From positions 248,188 through 312,187 of the forward strand of contig CANLUC010000004.1 of the NCBI GenBank assembly GCA_947494195.1: a stretch of 64,000 nucleotides of DNA, written 5' to 3'. Both the position numbers and the translations under genes were made by a program. Shown here piece after piece: positions 35,125 to 43,558 of this stretch (its first letter is position 1; each line of letters opens with the position of its first letter). This stretch comes from an uncultured Nesterenkonia sp. (lineage in GTDB: Bacteria; Actinomycetota; Actinomycetes; Actinomycetales; Micrococcaceae). The notes under the pieces are model-generated. The model was not told the origin of the DNA. It did not search any database and saw only the letters and a list, made by a program, of their open reading frames with translations.

Positions 35125-36860
35125 GCGTGCGCAGGCTGATCGGGATGGAGACCGAGTACGGGATCCACGCCCCCGCCAACCCCAGGGCCAGCCATGTGGC
35201 GCTGTCCATCGAGCTGGTCAACGCCTATGCCGCCCACGTGACCGAGACCGGCGGGGCTGTGGCGGGCACCGAGTGGGACTATCAGTCGGAGTCCCCGCTG
35301 GTGGACGCCCGCGGCTGGGTGCTTCCGCGCTCCGCCGCCCATCCCTCGCAGCTCACCGACACCGGGGAGGCCCTGGACCACGCACGCCACGATGACGCGT
35401 TGAGCTATGCCACCGAGCAGGAGTCCGGCCAGGGGCCGGTCCGCGACGCGCTGGGGAATGTCAGTGGGGGAGACCCCAGCCCGGCCGATGTCGCAGGGGC
35501 CTACCACGCGCCGGGATCGGCGCACTGGCGCGGCGACTACTTCCAGCCGCGGGAGGGTCAGCCGCAGCTGCTGATGAACCTGGTGCTGGGCAACGGCGCA
35601 CGGTTCTATGTCGATCACGCCCACCCGGAATATTCCTCTCCCGAGGCGCTCGGAGCGCGCCGGGCGGTGCTCTATGACGTCGCCGGCGACCGGGTGGTCC
35701 GCGCTGCGGCGCAGCGGCTGAGCCGAGAGGAGCACTCCCCGCAGGTGCTGCTGTACAAGAACAACACGGACAACAAGTCCGTCTCCTACGGCGCCCATGA
35801 GAACTACCTGGTTCCGCGAGCGGTCCGGTTCGACGCATTGGTCGCCGGGCTGCTTCCGTTCTTCGCCTCTCGGCAGGTCATCTGCGGCGCCGGACGAGTC
35901 GGGATCGGCCAGACCAGCGGGGAGCCGGGGTACCAGATCTCCCAGCGCGCCGACTTCTTCGAGGAGGAGGTCGGTCTGGAGACGACCGTGCGTCGACCCA
36001 TCATCAACACCCGCGACGAGCCCCATGCGGATCAGGACCGGTTCCGGCGACTGCATGTCATCATCGGCGATGCCAATATGAGTGAATATTCTGCCTGGCT
36101 GCGGGTGGGCACCACCGCGCTGGTGCTGGACCTGATCGAGTCCGGGCGCGCTCCGGAGATCACCCTCGAGGACCCTGTGGCGGCGCTCAAGACGATCTCC
36201 CATGACCCGAGCCTGCGCGCCACGGTGCCCACCTCTCGGGGCGCGCTCACCGCCGTGGACATCCAGCACCTGTACCTGCAGGCCGCCATGGACTGGGCTC
36301 AGGAGAAGACCGGGCCCGAGTCGACCCCTGCGGTTCCCGATACCGAGACAGCAGAGGTCCTCGAGGCCTGGCAGGAGCTGCTGCGGGACCTCACCGAAGA
36401 CGTCTTCAGCGCCGCAGACCGGGTCGACTGGGTGGCGAAGCTCTCCCTGCTCGAGTCCTACCGGCGCCGCGACTCTCTGGACTGGGATGCCCCCGTCCTG
36501 GCCATGGTGGATCTGCAGTACGCCGATCTCCGTGAGGAGAAGGGGCTCTACTACAAGCTGGCGCGCGCGGGAAGGATGCGGCGGCTCTTCACCGATCAAC
36601 AGATCGCCTCGGCCGCGGAGCATCCACCCGAGGAGACCAGAGCCTGGCTTCGCGGACGCCTGGTGAGTCAACACCCCGACGTCGTCGTCGGTGCCAGCTG
36701 GGACCAGGTCCTGCTGCGGGCCGATGCCGTGGCCCCGACGGTGCGCCTGGGGCTCCCGGACCCCTATTCGGGGACCCGTGCGGCTGCGGAGAATACACTT
36801 GTCAGCGCGGAGACCAACGCGGACCTCATCACCGGACTTCAGCGTCTGCTGGGGCGATGA
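35121..36860 (+). CDS. dop: Depupylase/Pup deamidase Dop
   Basis: 579-residue carboxylate-amine ligase-fold enzyme that removes Pup from substrates and, elsewhere, deamidates Pup-Gln. METEYGIHAP opens the nucleotide site; GARFYVDHAHPEYSSPE and KNNTDNKSVSYGAHENYL are conserved Pup/ATP-binding segments. The Dop-specific loop after SESPLVDARG is unusually long here (about residues 65-147). That accounts for much of the excess over the ~500 residues I recall for mycobacterial Dop. The ATG overlaps the arc stop (ATGA). Confidence 0.94.
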   Translation: MSVRRLIGMETEYGIHAPANPRASHVALSIELVNAYAAHVTETGGAVAGTEWDYQSESPLVDARGWVLPRSAAHPSQLTDTGEALDHARHDDALSYATEQESGQGPVRDALGNVSGGDPSPADVAGAYHAPGSAHWRGDYFQPREGQPQLLMNLVLGNGARFYVDHAHPEYSSPEALGARRAVLYDVAGDRVVRAAAQRLSREEHSPQVLLYKNNTDNKSVSYGAHENYLVPRAVRFDALVAGLLPFFASRQVICGAGRVGIGQTSGEPGYQISQRADFFEEEVGLETTVRRPIINTRDEPHADQDRFRRLHVIIGDANMSEYSAWLRVGTTALVLDLIESGRAPEITLEDPVAALKTISHDPSLRATVPTSRGALTAVDIQHLYLQAAMDWAQEKTGPESTPAVPDTETAEVLEAWQELLRDLTEDVFSAADRVDWVAKLSLLESYRRRDSLDWDAPVLAMVDLQYADLREEKGLYYKLARAGRMRRLFTDQQIASAAEHPPEETRAWLRGRLVSQHPDVVVGASWDQVLLRADAVAPTVRLGLPDPYSGTRAAAENTLVSAETNADLITGLQRLLGR

Positions 36861-36888
36861 CGTCGCTCGGCCATCAAAGGAGAGAACC

Positions 36889-37089
36889 ATGTCCACTCAA
36901 CCGCAGAAGCGACCCCACGGCGGAGACGAGAACGGCGGGCCCGCCGCCGAGGCGACACCAGTGAGCGGAAGCGCCCAGGCTCAGAAGCGCGCCGGGGAGC
37001 TGGACAGCATGTTGGACGAGATCGACTCGGTGCTGGAGTCCAACGCCGAGGAGTTCGTCAAGGGGTTCGTCCAGAAGGGCGGCGAGTAG
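36889..37089 (+). CDS. pup: Prokaryotic ubiquitin-like protein Pup (ends in Glu)
   Basis: 66-residue largely disordered tag protein. The C-terminal half DSMLDEIDSVLESNAEEFVK is the helix that binds the ATPase coiled coil. It ends in GGE, so the conjugation-ready glutamate is encoded directly and deamidation by Dop is unnecessary. The ATG at 36889 has AAAGGAGAG upstream. It is 28 nt after dop and only 6 nt before pafA, with no prcB or prcA between them. Confidence 0.96.
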   Translation: MSTQPQKRPHGGDENGGPAAEATPVSGSAQAQKRAGELDSMLDEIDSVLESNAEEFVKGFVQKGGE

Positions 37090-37095
37090 CACTCC

Positions 37096-38589
37096 ATGGA
37101 GCGCCGTGTCTTCGGGGTGGAGACCGAGTTCGGGATCACCCACCAGGGTGGCGAGCACCGCGGGCTGCCGCCTGACGAGCTGGCCCGCTACATCTTCCGG
37201 CCCGTGCTGAAATGGGGTCGCAGCTCCAACGTCTTCATCCCCAATGCCTCGCGGCTCTATCTCGATGTCGGATCGCACCCCGAGTACGCCACCGCTGAAT
37301 GCGACGACCTGCTGGACCTGATCGCCTCTGATCGGGCCGGCGAGCTGATCATGCATGATCTGGCACAGCGTGCCGAGGCAGCCATGGCTGAGGACGGATT
37401 CGACGGCAGCGTCTATCTGCTCAAGAACAACGTGGACTCCCAGGGCAACTCCTATGGCAGCCACGAGAACTACATGATCCCGCGCACCACCCACTTCCGC
37501 CGGCTCTCCACGATCCTGCTGCCCTTCCTGGTGACCCGGCAGATCCTCGTCGGTGCCGGACGACTCGTGCCGGCCACTGACGAGACGCCGGCGCACTACG
37601 CGTTCTCCCAGCGCGCCGATCACATGTGGGAAGGCATCTCTTCGGCCACCACGCGCTCACGCCCGATCATCAACACTCGGGATGAGCCGCATGCCGATGC
37701 GGCGCTGCACCGCCGGCTGCATGTGATCGTCGGAGACTCGAACATGTCCGAGACCACGAGCCTGCTGCGCTACGGCGCCACCGACCTGGTGCTGCGCATG
37801 GTCGAGTCCGGCGTCCCGGTGGGAGACTTCGAGCTGGAGAACCCGATCGGGGCGATCCGCCACATCAGCCACGACATCAGCGGAACTGCCACCGTGAAGG
37901 TCCGCAACGGCCCCGAGATGACCGCTGTGGACATCCAGTCGGGTCTGCTGGACCGCGCCCGGCGCTTCGTGCGGGAGAACGGGGCGCATCATGACCAGGT
38001 GGAGCAGATCTTCGAGCTCTGGGAACGCACGCTGCAGGCGGTCGCCAGCGGAGACCACAGCTCGATCGAACGGGACATCGATTGGGCGATCAAGAAGCGC
38101 CTGCTCACCGATGTCGCCGAACGAGGCGGCCTTCCCCAGGGACATCCGAAGCTGGAGCAGCTGGACATGGCCTACCACGACGTCCACCCGCGTCGCGGGG
38201 TCTTCAATGTGCTCGCAGCGCACGGCCGGGTCAGCACCCAGCTGGAGCCGGAGCGGATCGAGCGTGCCGTCGTCGACCCGCCGAGCACCACCCGCGCGGC
38301 GCTGCGCGGTCGGTTCCTCTCCACAGCGCGCGCGCTGGGAGCCGAGCACACCGTGGACTGGGTGCACCACAAACTGGTGGACCGTCCCTTGGACGCGCTC
38401 ATGCTCAAGGATCCGCTGCTCGCGGAGGATCCGCGCCTGGACACGCTGTTGGCAAAGCTGGGTGATCGTGTCGAGACGCTGCGCGAGCAGAACCTGGCGC
38501 AGCGCCGGGAACAGGCGGTGCCGCTGGCGCTGAGTGAGCGCTATACGCTTGCCTCCCCCCGGGAGTTTGCTGAGCCTCCGCTGATCTGA
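37096..38589 (+). CDS. pafA: Pup-protein ligase PafA
   Basis: 497-residue ligase that attaches the Pup C-terminal glutamate to substrate lysines using ATP. RRVFGVETEFGITH opens the active site; SRLYLDVGSHPEYATAEC, LLKNNVDSQGNSYGSHENYM and RPIINTRDEPHADA are conserved. It lacks the Dop loop after the first strand pair, separating it from dop. The ribosome site is weak, so coupling to pup translation is likely. Confidence 0.95.
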   Translation: MERRVFGVETEFGITHQGGEHRGLPPDELARYIFRPVLKWGRSSNVFIPNASRLYLDVGSHPEYATAECDDLLDLIASDRAGELIMHDLAQRAEAAMAEDGFDGSVYLLKNNVDSQGNSYGSHENYMIPRTTHFRRLSTILLPFLVTRQILVGAGRLVPATDETPAHYAFSQRADHMWEGISSATTRSRPIINTRDEPHADAALHRRLHVIVGDSNMSETTSLLRYGATDLVLRMVESGVPVGDFELENPIGAIRHISHDISGTATVKVRNGPEMTAVDIQSGLLDRARRFVRENGAHHDQVEQIFELWERTLQAVASGDHSSIERDIDWAIKKRLLTDVAERGGLPQGHPKLEQLDMAYHDVHPRRGVFNVLAAHGRVSTQLEPERIERAVVDPPSTTRAALRGRFLSTARALGAEHTVDWVHHKLVDRPLDALMLKDPLLAEDPRLDTLLAKLGDRVETLREQNLAQRREQAVPLALSERYTLASPREFAEPPLI

Positions 38590-38609
38590 CGAACCTGGTA
38601 TTCGGCCTG

Positions 38610-38615
38610 TACAGT
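38610..38615 (+). promoter_or_regulatory. Candidate promoter of the FKBP-pafBC-tat genes (-10)
   Basis: TACAGT, 53 nt before the FKBP lipoprotein start; a GAAGGAA ribosome site follows. Confidence 0.4.
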
Positions 38616-38668
38616 GCTGGCAGGCCCCAGACCGTGTATCGGTCGCTGTCCACCTCGAAGGAATCATT

Positions 38669-39805
38669 GTGCATCGTTCGTTCCGCCGCACCACTGTGGC
38701 ACTTTCCGTTCCGGCGGTCCTGCTGCTGTCCTCCTGCTCCACCGAGGGTCTGGGTGACACCGATGCCCTCTCCGGCGTCGAGCTGCACTACACCGAGGAG
38801 GGCGTCCCCGAGGTCATCCTGCGCAGCCCCCTGGAGATCGAGGAGGAGGCCTCCCGGGTCCTCGACCGTGGTGATGGAGAGGACCTGGACGAGGAACAGA
38901 TCCTCGAGGTGTCCCACGCCGTGGTCGACCCCGAGACCGGCGAGGTCCAGCAGGAGAGCTTCACGGAGGGCACTCCCTCCATGGTCTTCCTGCCCCAGAT
39001 GCAGGAGCAGAGCGAGTTCATCTACGACTCGCTGACCGACACAGATTTGACGGTGGGCTCCGAGATCGCCCTCTTCGAACCTGCCAACGTGGAGTCACAG
39101 GCGCCAGCCACGCTGCTGGTGCTGCGTGTGGAGGGCCAGTCCGAGGCCTACGCCTCCGGTGAGGCCCAGGAGCAGAGCGGGGACCTCCCGGAGATCGAGA
39201 GCACCGAGGGCGAGGCTCCCGAGCTTGCCGGAGAGATCACCGGCGACGCCCCCGAGGAGACCACCTCCGAGGTTCTGATCCAGGGCGACGGCGAAGAGAT
39301 CGCCGCCGACGATCAGGTCGTGGTCCGCTACACCGGCTGGAAGTACTCCGACGGCGAGCAGTTCGACTCCAACTGGCCGGCCGACGACGAGGAGGCCGAT
39401 CCGGGCCCGGCAGGATTCCCGCTGGCGAACCTGGTGCCAGGCTGGGCCGAGGGTCTCGAAGGCAAGCAGGTGGGTTCCCGGGTGCTGATGGTCATCCCAC
39501 CGGAGGCCGGCTATGGCGAGGTCGACGAGGACGCCGAAGAAGACGATCAGCACGAGCTCGCGGGGGAGACCCTGATCTTCGTGGTGGACCTTATCGCCTC
39601 CGCGGACGCGCCAGAGGCCGCTCCGGCGCAGCCGGGCGGTCAGCCTGAGCTCACCGAAGAAGAGATCCAAGAGATGATGGAAGAGATGGAGAGCCAGCAG
39701 GAGGGCGGCGCCGAGGGTGGCGAGGCTGACTCCGGCGGCGACGCTGAGAACAGCGACTCTGAGAACACCGACTCTGAAAACCAGAACGAAGAGGAGACCG
39801 AGTAA
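38669..39805 (+). CDS. FKBP-type peptidyl-prolyl isomerase lipoprotein
   Basis: 378-residue predicted lipoprotein. The signal peptide ends with LLLSSC, giving lipidated Cys23. Residues ~24-200 are an acidic, unassigned region that resembles a degenerate first FKBP domain (VFLPQMQEQSEF, LTVGSEIALF). A recognisable FKBP domain runs from ~205 to 312 (DQVVVRYTGWKYSDGEQFDSNW, GWAEGLEGKQVGSRVLMVIPP). The last ~65 residues are a Glu/Asp/Asn-rich tail. It probably helps fold exported proteins. The start is GTG with GAAGGAA. Confidence 0.88.
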   Translation: MHRSFRRTTVALSVPAVLLLSSCSTEGLGDTDALSGVELHYTEEGVPEVILRSPLEIEEEASRVLDRGDGEDLDEEQILEVSHAVVDPETGEVQQESFTEGTPSMVFLPQMQEQSEFIYDSLTDTDLTVGSEIALFEPANVESQAPATLLVLRVEGQSEAYASGEAQEQSGDLPEIESTEGEAPELAGEITGDAPEETTSEVLIQGDGEEIAADDQVVVRYTGWKYSDGEQFDSNWPADDEEADPGPAGFPLANLVPGWAEGLEGKQVGSRVLMVIPPEAGYGEVDEDAEEDDQHELAGETLIFVVDLIASADAPEAAPAQPGGQPELTEEEIQEMMEEMESQQEGGAEGGEADSGGDAENSDSENTDSENQNEEETE

Positions 39806-40209
39806 TGTCCTTCGGCCAGCGCAGCTATGACCGCACCCGCCCCGAGGTCGACTTTCCCGGAGACACCCCGCCGCAGGAGCTGGTCATCGAGGAGCTGATC
39901 TCCGGCGGCGGTCACGCCGTGGAGCCGGGGGACCAGATCTCCTGCCACTACGTGGGCGTCTCCTGGTCCACCGGCGAGGAGTTCGACGCCTCCTGGAACC
40001 GTGGTGAGACCCTTGACTTCACTGCCGGCATCGGACAGGTCATCCAGGGCTGGGACCAGGGGCTCATCGGCATGAAAGAGGGTGCTCGGCGTCGCTTCGA
40101 GATCCCTCCGCACCTGGCCTACGGTGAGCAGGGTGCTGGCGCGGCCATCGGTCCGAACGAGACCCTGATCTTCGTGGTGGACCTGGTCAGCGTCCGCAAG
40201 GCCTCCTGA
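39805..40209 (+). CDS. Cytosolic FKBP-type peptidyl-prolyl isomerase
   Basis: 134-residue single-domain FKBP. GDQISCHYVGVSWSTGEEFDASW, FTAGIGQVIQGWDQGLIGMKEGARRRFEIPP and AYGEQGAGAAIGPNETLIFVVDLV cover the whole domain, with the key aromatic pocket residues intact. There is no signal peptide. Its ATG overlaps the stop of the FKBP lipoprotein gene (TAATG), so the two isomerases are made together in different compartments. Confidence 0.93.
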   Translation: MSFGQRSYDRTRPEVDFPGDTPPQELVIEELISGGGHAVEPGDQISCHYVGVSWSTGEEFDASWNRGETLDFTAGIGQVIQGWDQGLIGMKEGARRRFEIPPHLAYGEQGAGAAIGPNETLIFVVDLVSVRKAS

Positions 40210-40218
40210 CCTGCGGCT

Positions 40219-42204
40219 GTGACGGATCCGCAGCACGCCGACACGGCCGCGCCTCTCGAGTCCACGCAGCCTGAGCCCCCCGCGGAGCCGGAGTCAGCCT
40301 CCGCTCAGGAGGAGGACGAGCTCCAGGACGTCTACGCCGACTACGGCGTAGCGCGGGCCTTCTCGCTGGCTGCCAGCATCCTCGATGCGGGCAGCGGCGG
40401 GCTGACCAAGACCGAGATCCGCGAGCGGGTGGAGCACTACCGCTCCTTCGGCGAGGGCCAGTCCGAGGACGCCTGGGAGCGGCTGTTCAGCCGGGACAAG
40501 GATCACCTGCGCGGCTGCGGGATCGCCATCGCCGAACCAGCTGCCGACCGAGACGACTACCGGTACCGCATCGACCCGGACGACTACGGACTGCCGGCGC
40601 TGCAGCTCACCGACGCCGAGAGGCTCGTGCTCACCCGTGCCACCCAGCTGTGGTCGGGAAGTCGGACGCGCTCCTGGCTGGAGCAGGCGAGCTGGGCGCT
40701 GTCCACGGAGTCCGCAGCCTCGCCTCGATTCGAGGACCAGGCCGGTGTGCTGAGCTTCAACCTGGGCAGCGACGACGAGTTCGACCGGCTCACTGAGCTC
40801 GCCGCGCTCGATGCCGGCACGGTCGTCGGTTTCGACTACACCGCTCGCGGCGCCGCCCGGCCAGAGCCTCGGCGGGTCGGGCTGCTGGACTACGCAGCCC
40901 GCGGACACTGGTACCTGATCGGTCATGACCTGGACCGCGACGCGCCTCGCGTGTTCCGGCTCGATCGTGTGCGCGGTGGCATCAGGGCGCTGACACCGCA
41001 GCCCCGGCTCACCGAGGAGCAGCGCAGCGCCGTCGCCGGAGTCGACGCCCGTGCGGCGCTCGACGGGTTCACAGGTGCCGAGGACCCCGCAGAGCTTCTC
41101 CGTGGCGTGCTCGAGGCGCACAGCGCTCCGACCCCCAGGCTTCCGCGGCTCGCTCGAGCGGCACCCGCACGTCAGGCGGACCCGGCGCACCGCAAGGTGG
41201 AGCGGGTGCTCTCCATCGCCGCGTATCTGCTCAGCTCCCCGGGCGTGCGCCCCTCGGAGCTGCTGCGCCGACACCAGATCACTCCCAAGCAGCTGCTCAA
41301 AGACCTGCTCTCCATCCAGCAGTCAGGCAGCTTCGGTCCAGGGCAGTATGGGGAGTTCATCGACGTCGACCCTGCCCCGCCGCTGAACCTTGCGCAGTTC
41401 ACCGAGGAGTACCTGCCCGCCGATGAGCCGATCACTCTCGCGATGCCCTCCGCGCGCACCGGAGACGTGCTGGCACGGCCGCTGACGCTGACCAAACCCG
41501 GAGCGCTTTCACTCTTGATCGCGCTGAACACGATCATCGGTGAGGCTGATGCGGCGCTCGACCTCTGGCTGCCGGCGGCGATCTCGCTGCGGGAGAAGAT
41601 CACCACGGTGCTTCCGGGCGGGCTGCAGCGCGCAGCCACCCAGGTCGCCGCTGGAGCGCAGGCGCAGACCCGAGAAGTTTCGGCGCTGCGCGAGGCGGTC
41701 CGGGCGGGCACCTGCCTGGAGCTCGTCTACGAGGACGCCGAGGGCACGCGCACTCGCCGGGTGGTGGAGCCCGCGCAGGTCTATATCGACGGACCGCGCA
41801 TCTACCTGCAGGCCTGGTGCCGACTGGCTCAGGCACCGCGCAACTTTCTCAGTTCGCGCATCCTCGAGCACACGGCCCTGCCCGAAGATCCGATCGGTGC
41901 CCAGGCCCGCGCGCTCGCGCAGGCTCCGGTGGAGCCTCCTCAGCCGCCGCGCGGAGCGGGCGCCCTCGACGTCGTCCTGCGCTTCTCCCCGGCAGCCGCC
42001 GGGCTCGCCGACCGGTACGCACCGCAGCGCCAGCGCACCCACGCCGATGGGGCCCGCAGCATCAGCACCTGGTTCCAGAGCCGAGAGGCGCTGATCAGGC
42101 TGTGCCTGCAGGCGGGCGGTGATGTGGCAGTGCTCGCCCCCGCCGAACTGCGCCGTGAAGTTCTTGATCGAGCCCAGGCCCAGCTGTCTGAGCTCATGGC
42201 TTGA
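40219..42204 (+). CDS. pafBC: PafBC, fused WYL-domain DNA-damage transcription activator
   Basis: 661-residue protein equal to PafB and PafC joined in one chain. Each half has a winged helix, a WYL domain and a C-terminal extension: the first half covers residues ~30-290 and the second ~325-661, separated by a Pro/Ala-rich linker. In mycobacteria PafBC activates the LexA-independent DNA-damage response. Natural fusions are known in Arthrobacter, where one was crystallised (recalled). It starts with GTG at 40219. The genomic link to pafA is conserved. Confidence 0.92.
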   Translation: MTDPQHADTAAPLESTQPEPPAEPESASAQEEDELQDVYADYGVARAFSLAASILDAGSGGLTKTEIRERVEHYRSFGEGQSEDAWERLFSRDKDHLRGCGIAIAEPAADRDDYRYRIDPDDYGLPALQLTDAERLVLTRATQLWSGSRTRSWLEQASWALSTESAASPRFEDQAGVLSFNLGSDDEFDRLTELAALDAGTVVGFDYTARGAARPEPRRVGLLDYAARGHWYLIGHDLDRDAPRVFRLDRVRGGIRALTPQPRLTEEQRSAVAGVDARAALDGFTGAEDPAELLRGVLEAHSAPTPRLPRLARAAPARQADPAHRKVERVLSIAAYLLSSPGVRPSELLRRHQITPKQLLKDLLSIQQSGSFGPGQYGEFIDVDPAPPLNLAQFTEEYLPADEPITLAMPSARTGDVLARPLTLTKPGALSLLIALNTIIGEADAALDLWLPAAISLREKITTVLPGGLQRAATQVAAGAQAQTREVSALREAVRAGTCLELVYEDAEGTRTRRVVEPAQVYIDGPRIYLQAWCRLAQAPRNFLSSRILEHTALPEDPIGAQARALAQAPVEPPQPPRGAGALDVVLRFSPAAAGLADRYAPQRQRTHADGARSISTWFQSREALIRLCLQAGGDVAVLAPAELRREVLDRAQAQLSELMA

Positions 42205-42241
42205 GTGGCGTAGCATTGGCCTCGAGGAAAGGACCTGCGCT

Positions 42242-42547
42242 ATGAACATCACCGGCTGGCAGATCGCGATCATCGCACTGCTCATCATCCTGCTCTTCGG
42301 AGCCCCCAAACTGCCCAAACTGGCCAAGTCACTGGGCCAGTCCATGCGCATCTTCCGGTCTGAGGTGCGCACGATGAGCGAGGAATCGCGGAAGAACTCC
42401 GATGACTCCACAGGCTCGACCGGCTCGAGCGCGGAGGACTCCACGCAGGACCGTGCCCCCGTCGAGGGCCGCGTGCTCAACCCGAATGACCCGACTGCCG
42501 AGCAGAACCGCTCCGGCGAGCGGGAGCCACGGGGAGACCACCGCTAA
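42242..42547 (+). CDS. tatA: Sec-independent translocase protein TatA
   Basis: 101-residue membrane protein forming the protein-conducting assembly of the twin-arginine pathway. One N-terminal helix (WQIAIIALLIILLFG) is followed by the hinge and amphipathic helix APKLPKLAKSLGQSMRIFRSEV and a disordered hydrophilic tail. The ATG at 42242 follows GAGGAAAGGA; the frame runs upstream into pafBC but lacks a better start. tatC starts 5 nt downstream. Confidence 0.95.
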   Translation: MNITGWQIAIIALLIILLFGAPKLPKLAKSLGQSMRIFRSEVRTMSEESRKNSDDSTGSTGSSAEDSTQDRAPVEGRVLNPNDPTAEQNRSGEREPRGDHR

Positions 42548-42552
42548 CTCGC

Positions 42553-43356
42553 ATGGCCACCACGCAGAAGAGGCGGCGCGACCCCGAGCGGACGATGGCG
42601 CTGAAAGACCATCTCCGTGAGCTGCGCAATCGCCTCATCAAGGCTGCACTGGGGATCCTGGCCGGCGCCGTCGCCGGCTTCTTCCTCTACGACTGGCTGG
42701 TCCAGGTCCTCGCCGAACCCATCCTCGGCTATGAGGACGACGGGCGCCTGGCCGATATCGCGTTCAGCACTGTGGGCGGTCCGCTGGACCTGATGATCCG
42801 GCTTTCGCTCTTCGTCGGCTTCGTGATCTCCTCGCCCATCTGGCTCTACCAGATCTGGGCCTTCATCATGCCTGGGCTGCGCAAGACCGAGAAACGCTAC
42901 GCCATCGGGTTCATCGGCGCCTCCGTGCCGCTGTTCCTCGCCGGCATTGCGGCAGCCTACAGCGTGCTTCCGCAGGCCATCGACTTCTTCCTCGCACTGA
43001 ATCCTGAAGGCACGTCCAACATCATCGACCCGGACGTGTACTTCACCTTTGTGCTGCACCTGTTCCTGGCCTTCGGCCTGGCCATGATCATCCCCGTCGT
43101 GCTCGTCGGGGTGAACATGATGGGGCTGGTCAGCGGCAAGCAGGTGCTCAAGGCCTGGCGCGGGGTGGTCATGCTCATCGCGGTGGTCTCGGCGCTGGCG
43201 GCCCCCGGCGGCGACGCGGTCACGATGTTCTTCCTTGCGATCCCGCTCGCCGTGCTCTTCGGCATCGCCATCCTGCTGTGCCTGCTCAATGACAAGCGCC
43301 GCGCCAAACGAGAAGCCGAGACCGACGCCGAGATGGAAGAGCTCATCCGGGACTGA
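42553..43356 (+). CDS. tatC: Sec-independent translocase protein TatC
   Basis: 267-residue polytopic receptor for twin-arginine signal peptides. Six membrane helices are predicted. MALKDHLRELRNRLIKAALG and PIWLYQIWAFIMPGLRKTEKRY are the family landmarks. It completes a tatA-tatC pair without tatB, as in many actinobacterial loci. It ends before a 194-nt convergent region with a large inverted repeat. Confidence 0.96.
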   Translation: MATTQKRRRDPERTMALKDHLRELRNRLIKAALGILAGAVAGFFLYDWLVQVLAEPILGYEDDGRLADIAFSTVGGPLDLMIRLSLFVGFVISSPIWLYQIWAFIMPGLRKTEKRYAIGFIGASVPLFLAGIAAAYSVLPQAIDFFLALNPEGTSNIIDPDVYFTFVLHLFLAFGLAMIIPVVLVGVNMMGLVSGKQVLKAWRGVVMLIAVVSALAAPGGDAVTMFFLAIPLAVLFGIAILLCLLNDKRRAKREAETDAEMEELIRD

Positions 43357-43418
43357 TCTCCTGGCGGAACTGCGTGGCGTCCCGCCGATCCCGCGAGCTG
43401 AGCGTCCCACCCACTGGT

Positions 43419-43492
43419 CTGTCGCACGTCTATGCCATGTCCCATCGCTTTGAACGGAAATAACGGGGGGACATGGCATAGGGATGCGACAG
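43419..43492. repeat. Large interrupted palindrome between tatC and pepN
   Basis: CTGTCGCA, 3 nt, CTATGCCATGTCCC, a 24-nt loop, GGGACATGGCATAG, 3 nt, TGCGACAG. The arms pair over 22 bp around one internal 3x3 loop. It may act as a bidirectional terminator for the convergent genes or be a dispersed palindromic element. Confidence 0.75.
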
Positions 43493-43506
43493 GTGTGTTG
43501 AGCGGC

Positions 43507-43558
43507 GACGCTCAGGCCCGACGCTCAGGCCCGACGCTCAGGCCCGACGCTCAGGCCT
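43507..43558. repeat. Four 13-bp tandem repeats spanning the pepN stop
   Basis: GACGCTCAGGCCC three times and GACGCTCAGGCCT once, head to tail. Every unit contains TCA, which is TGA on the minus strand; the last unit holds the actual pepN stop at 43551. The final unit is also part of the palindrome GCTCAGGCCTGAGC. Confidence 0.8.

Noticed and set aside
34116-36896. 926-codon open frame antisense to arc and dop
   Set aside because: Mirror of two unmistakable genes; no domain or start signal.
37083-37102. Possible decayed prcB/prcA between pup and pafA
   Set aside because: Only 6 nt separate the genes and no proteasome-like residues are encoded nearby.
43507-43558. Short CRISPR array
   Set aside because: Repeats are contiguous 13-mers with no spacers and no cas genes.
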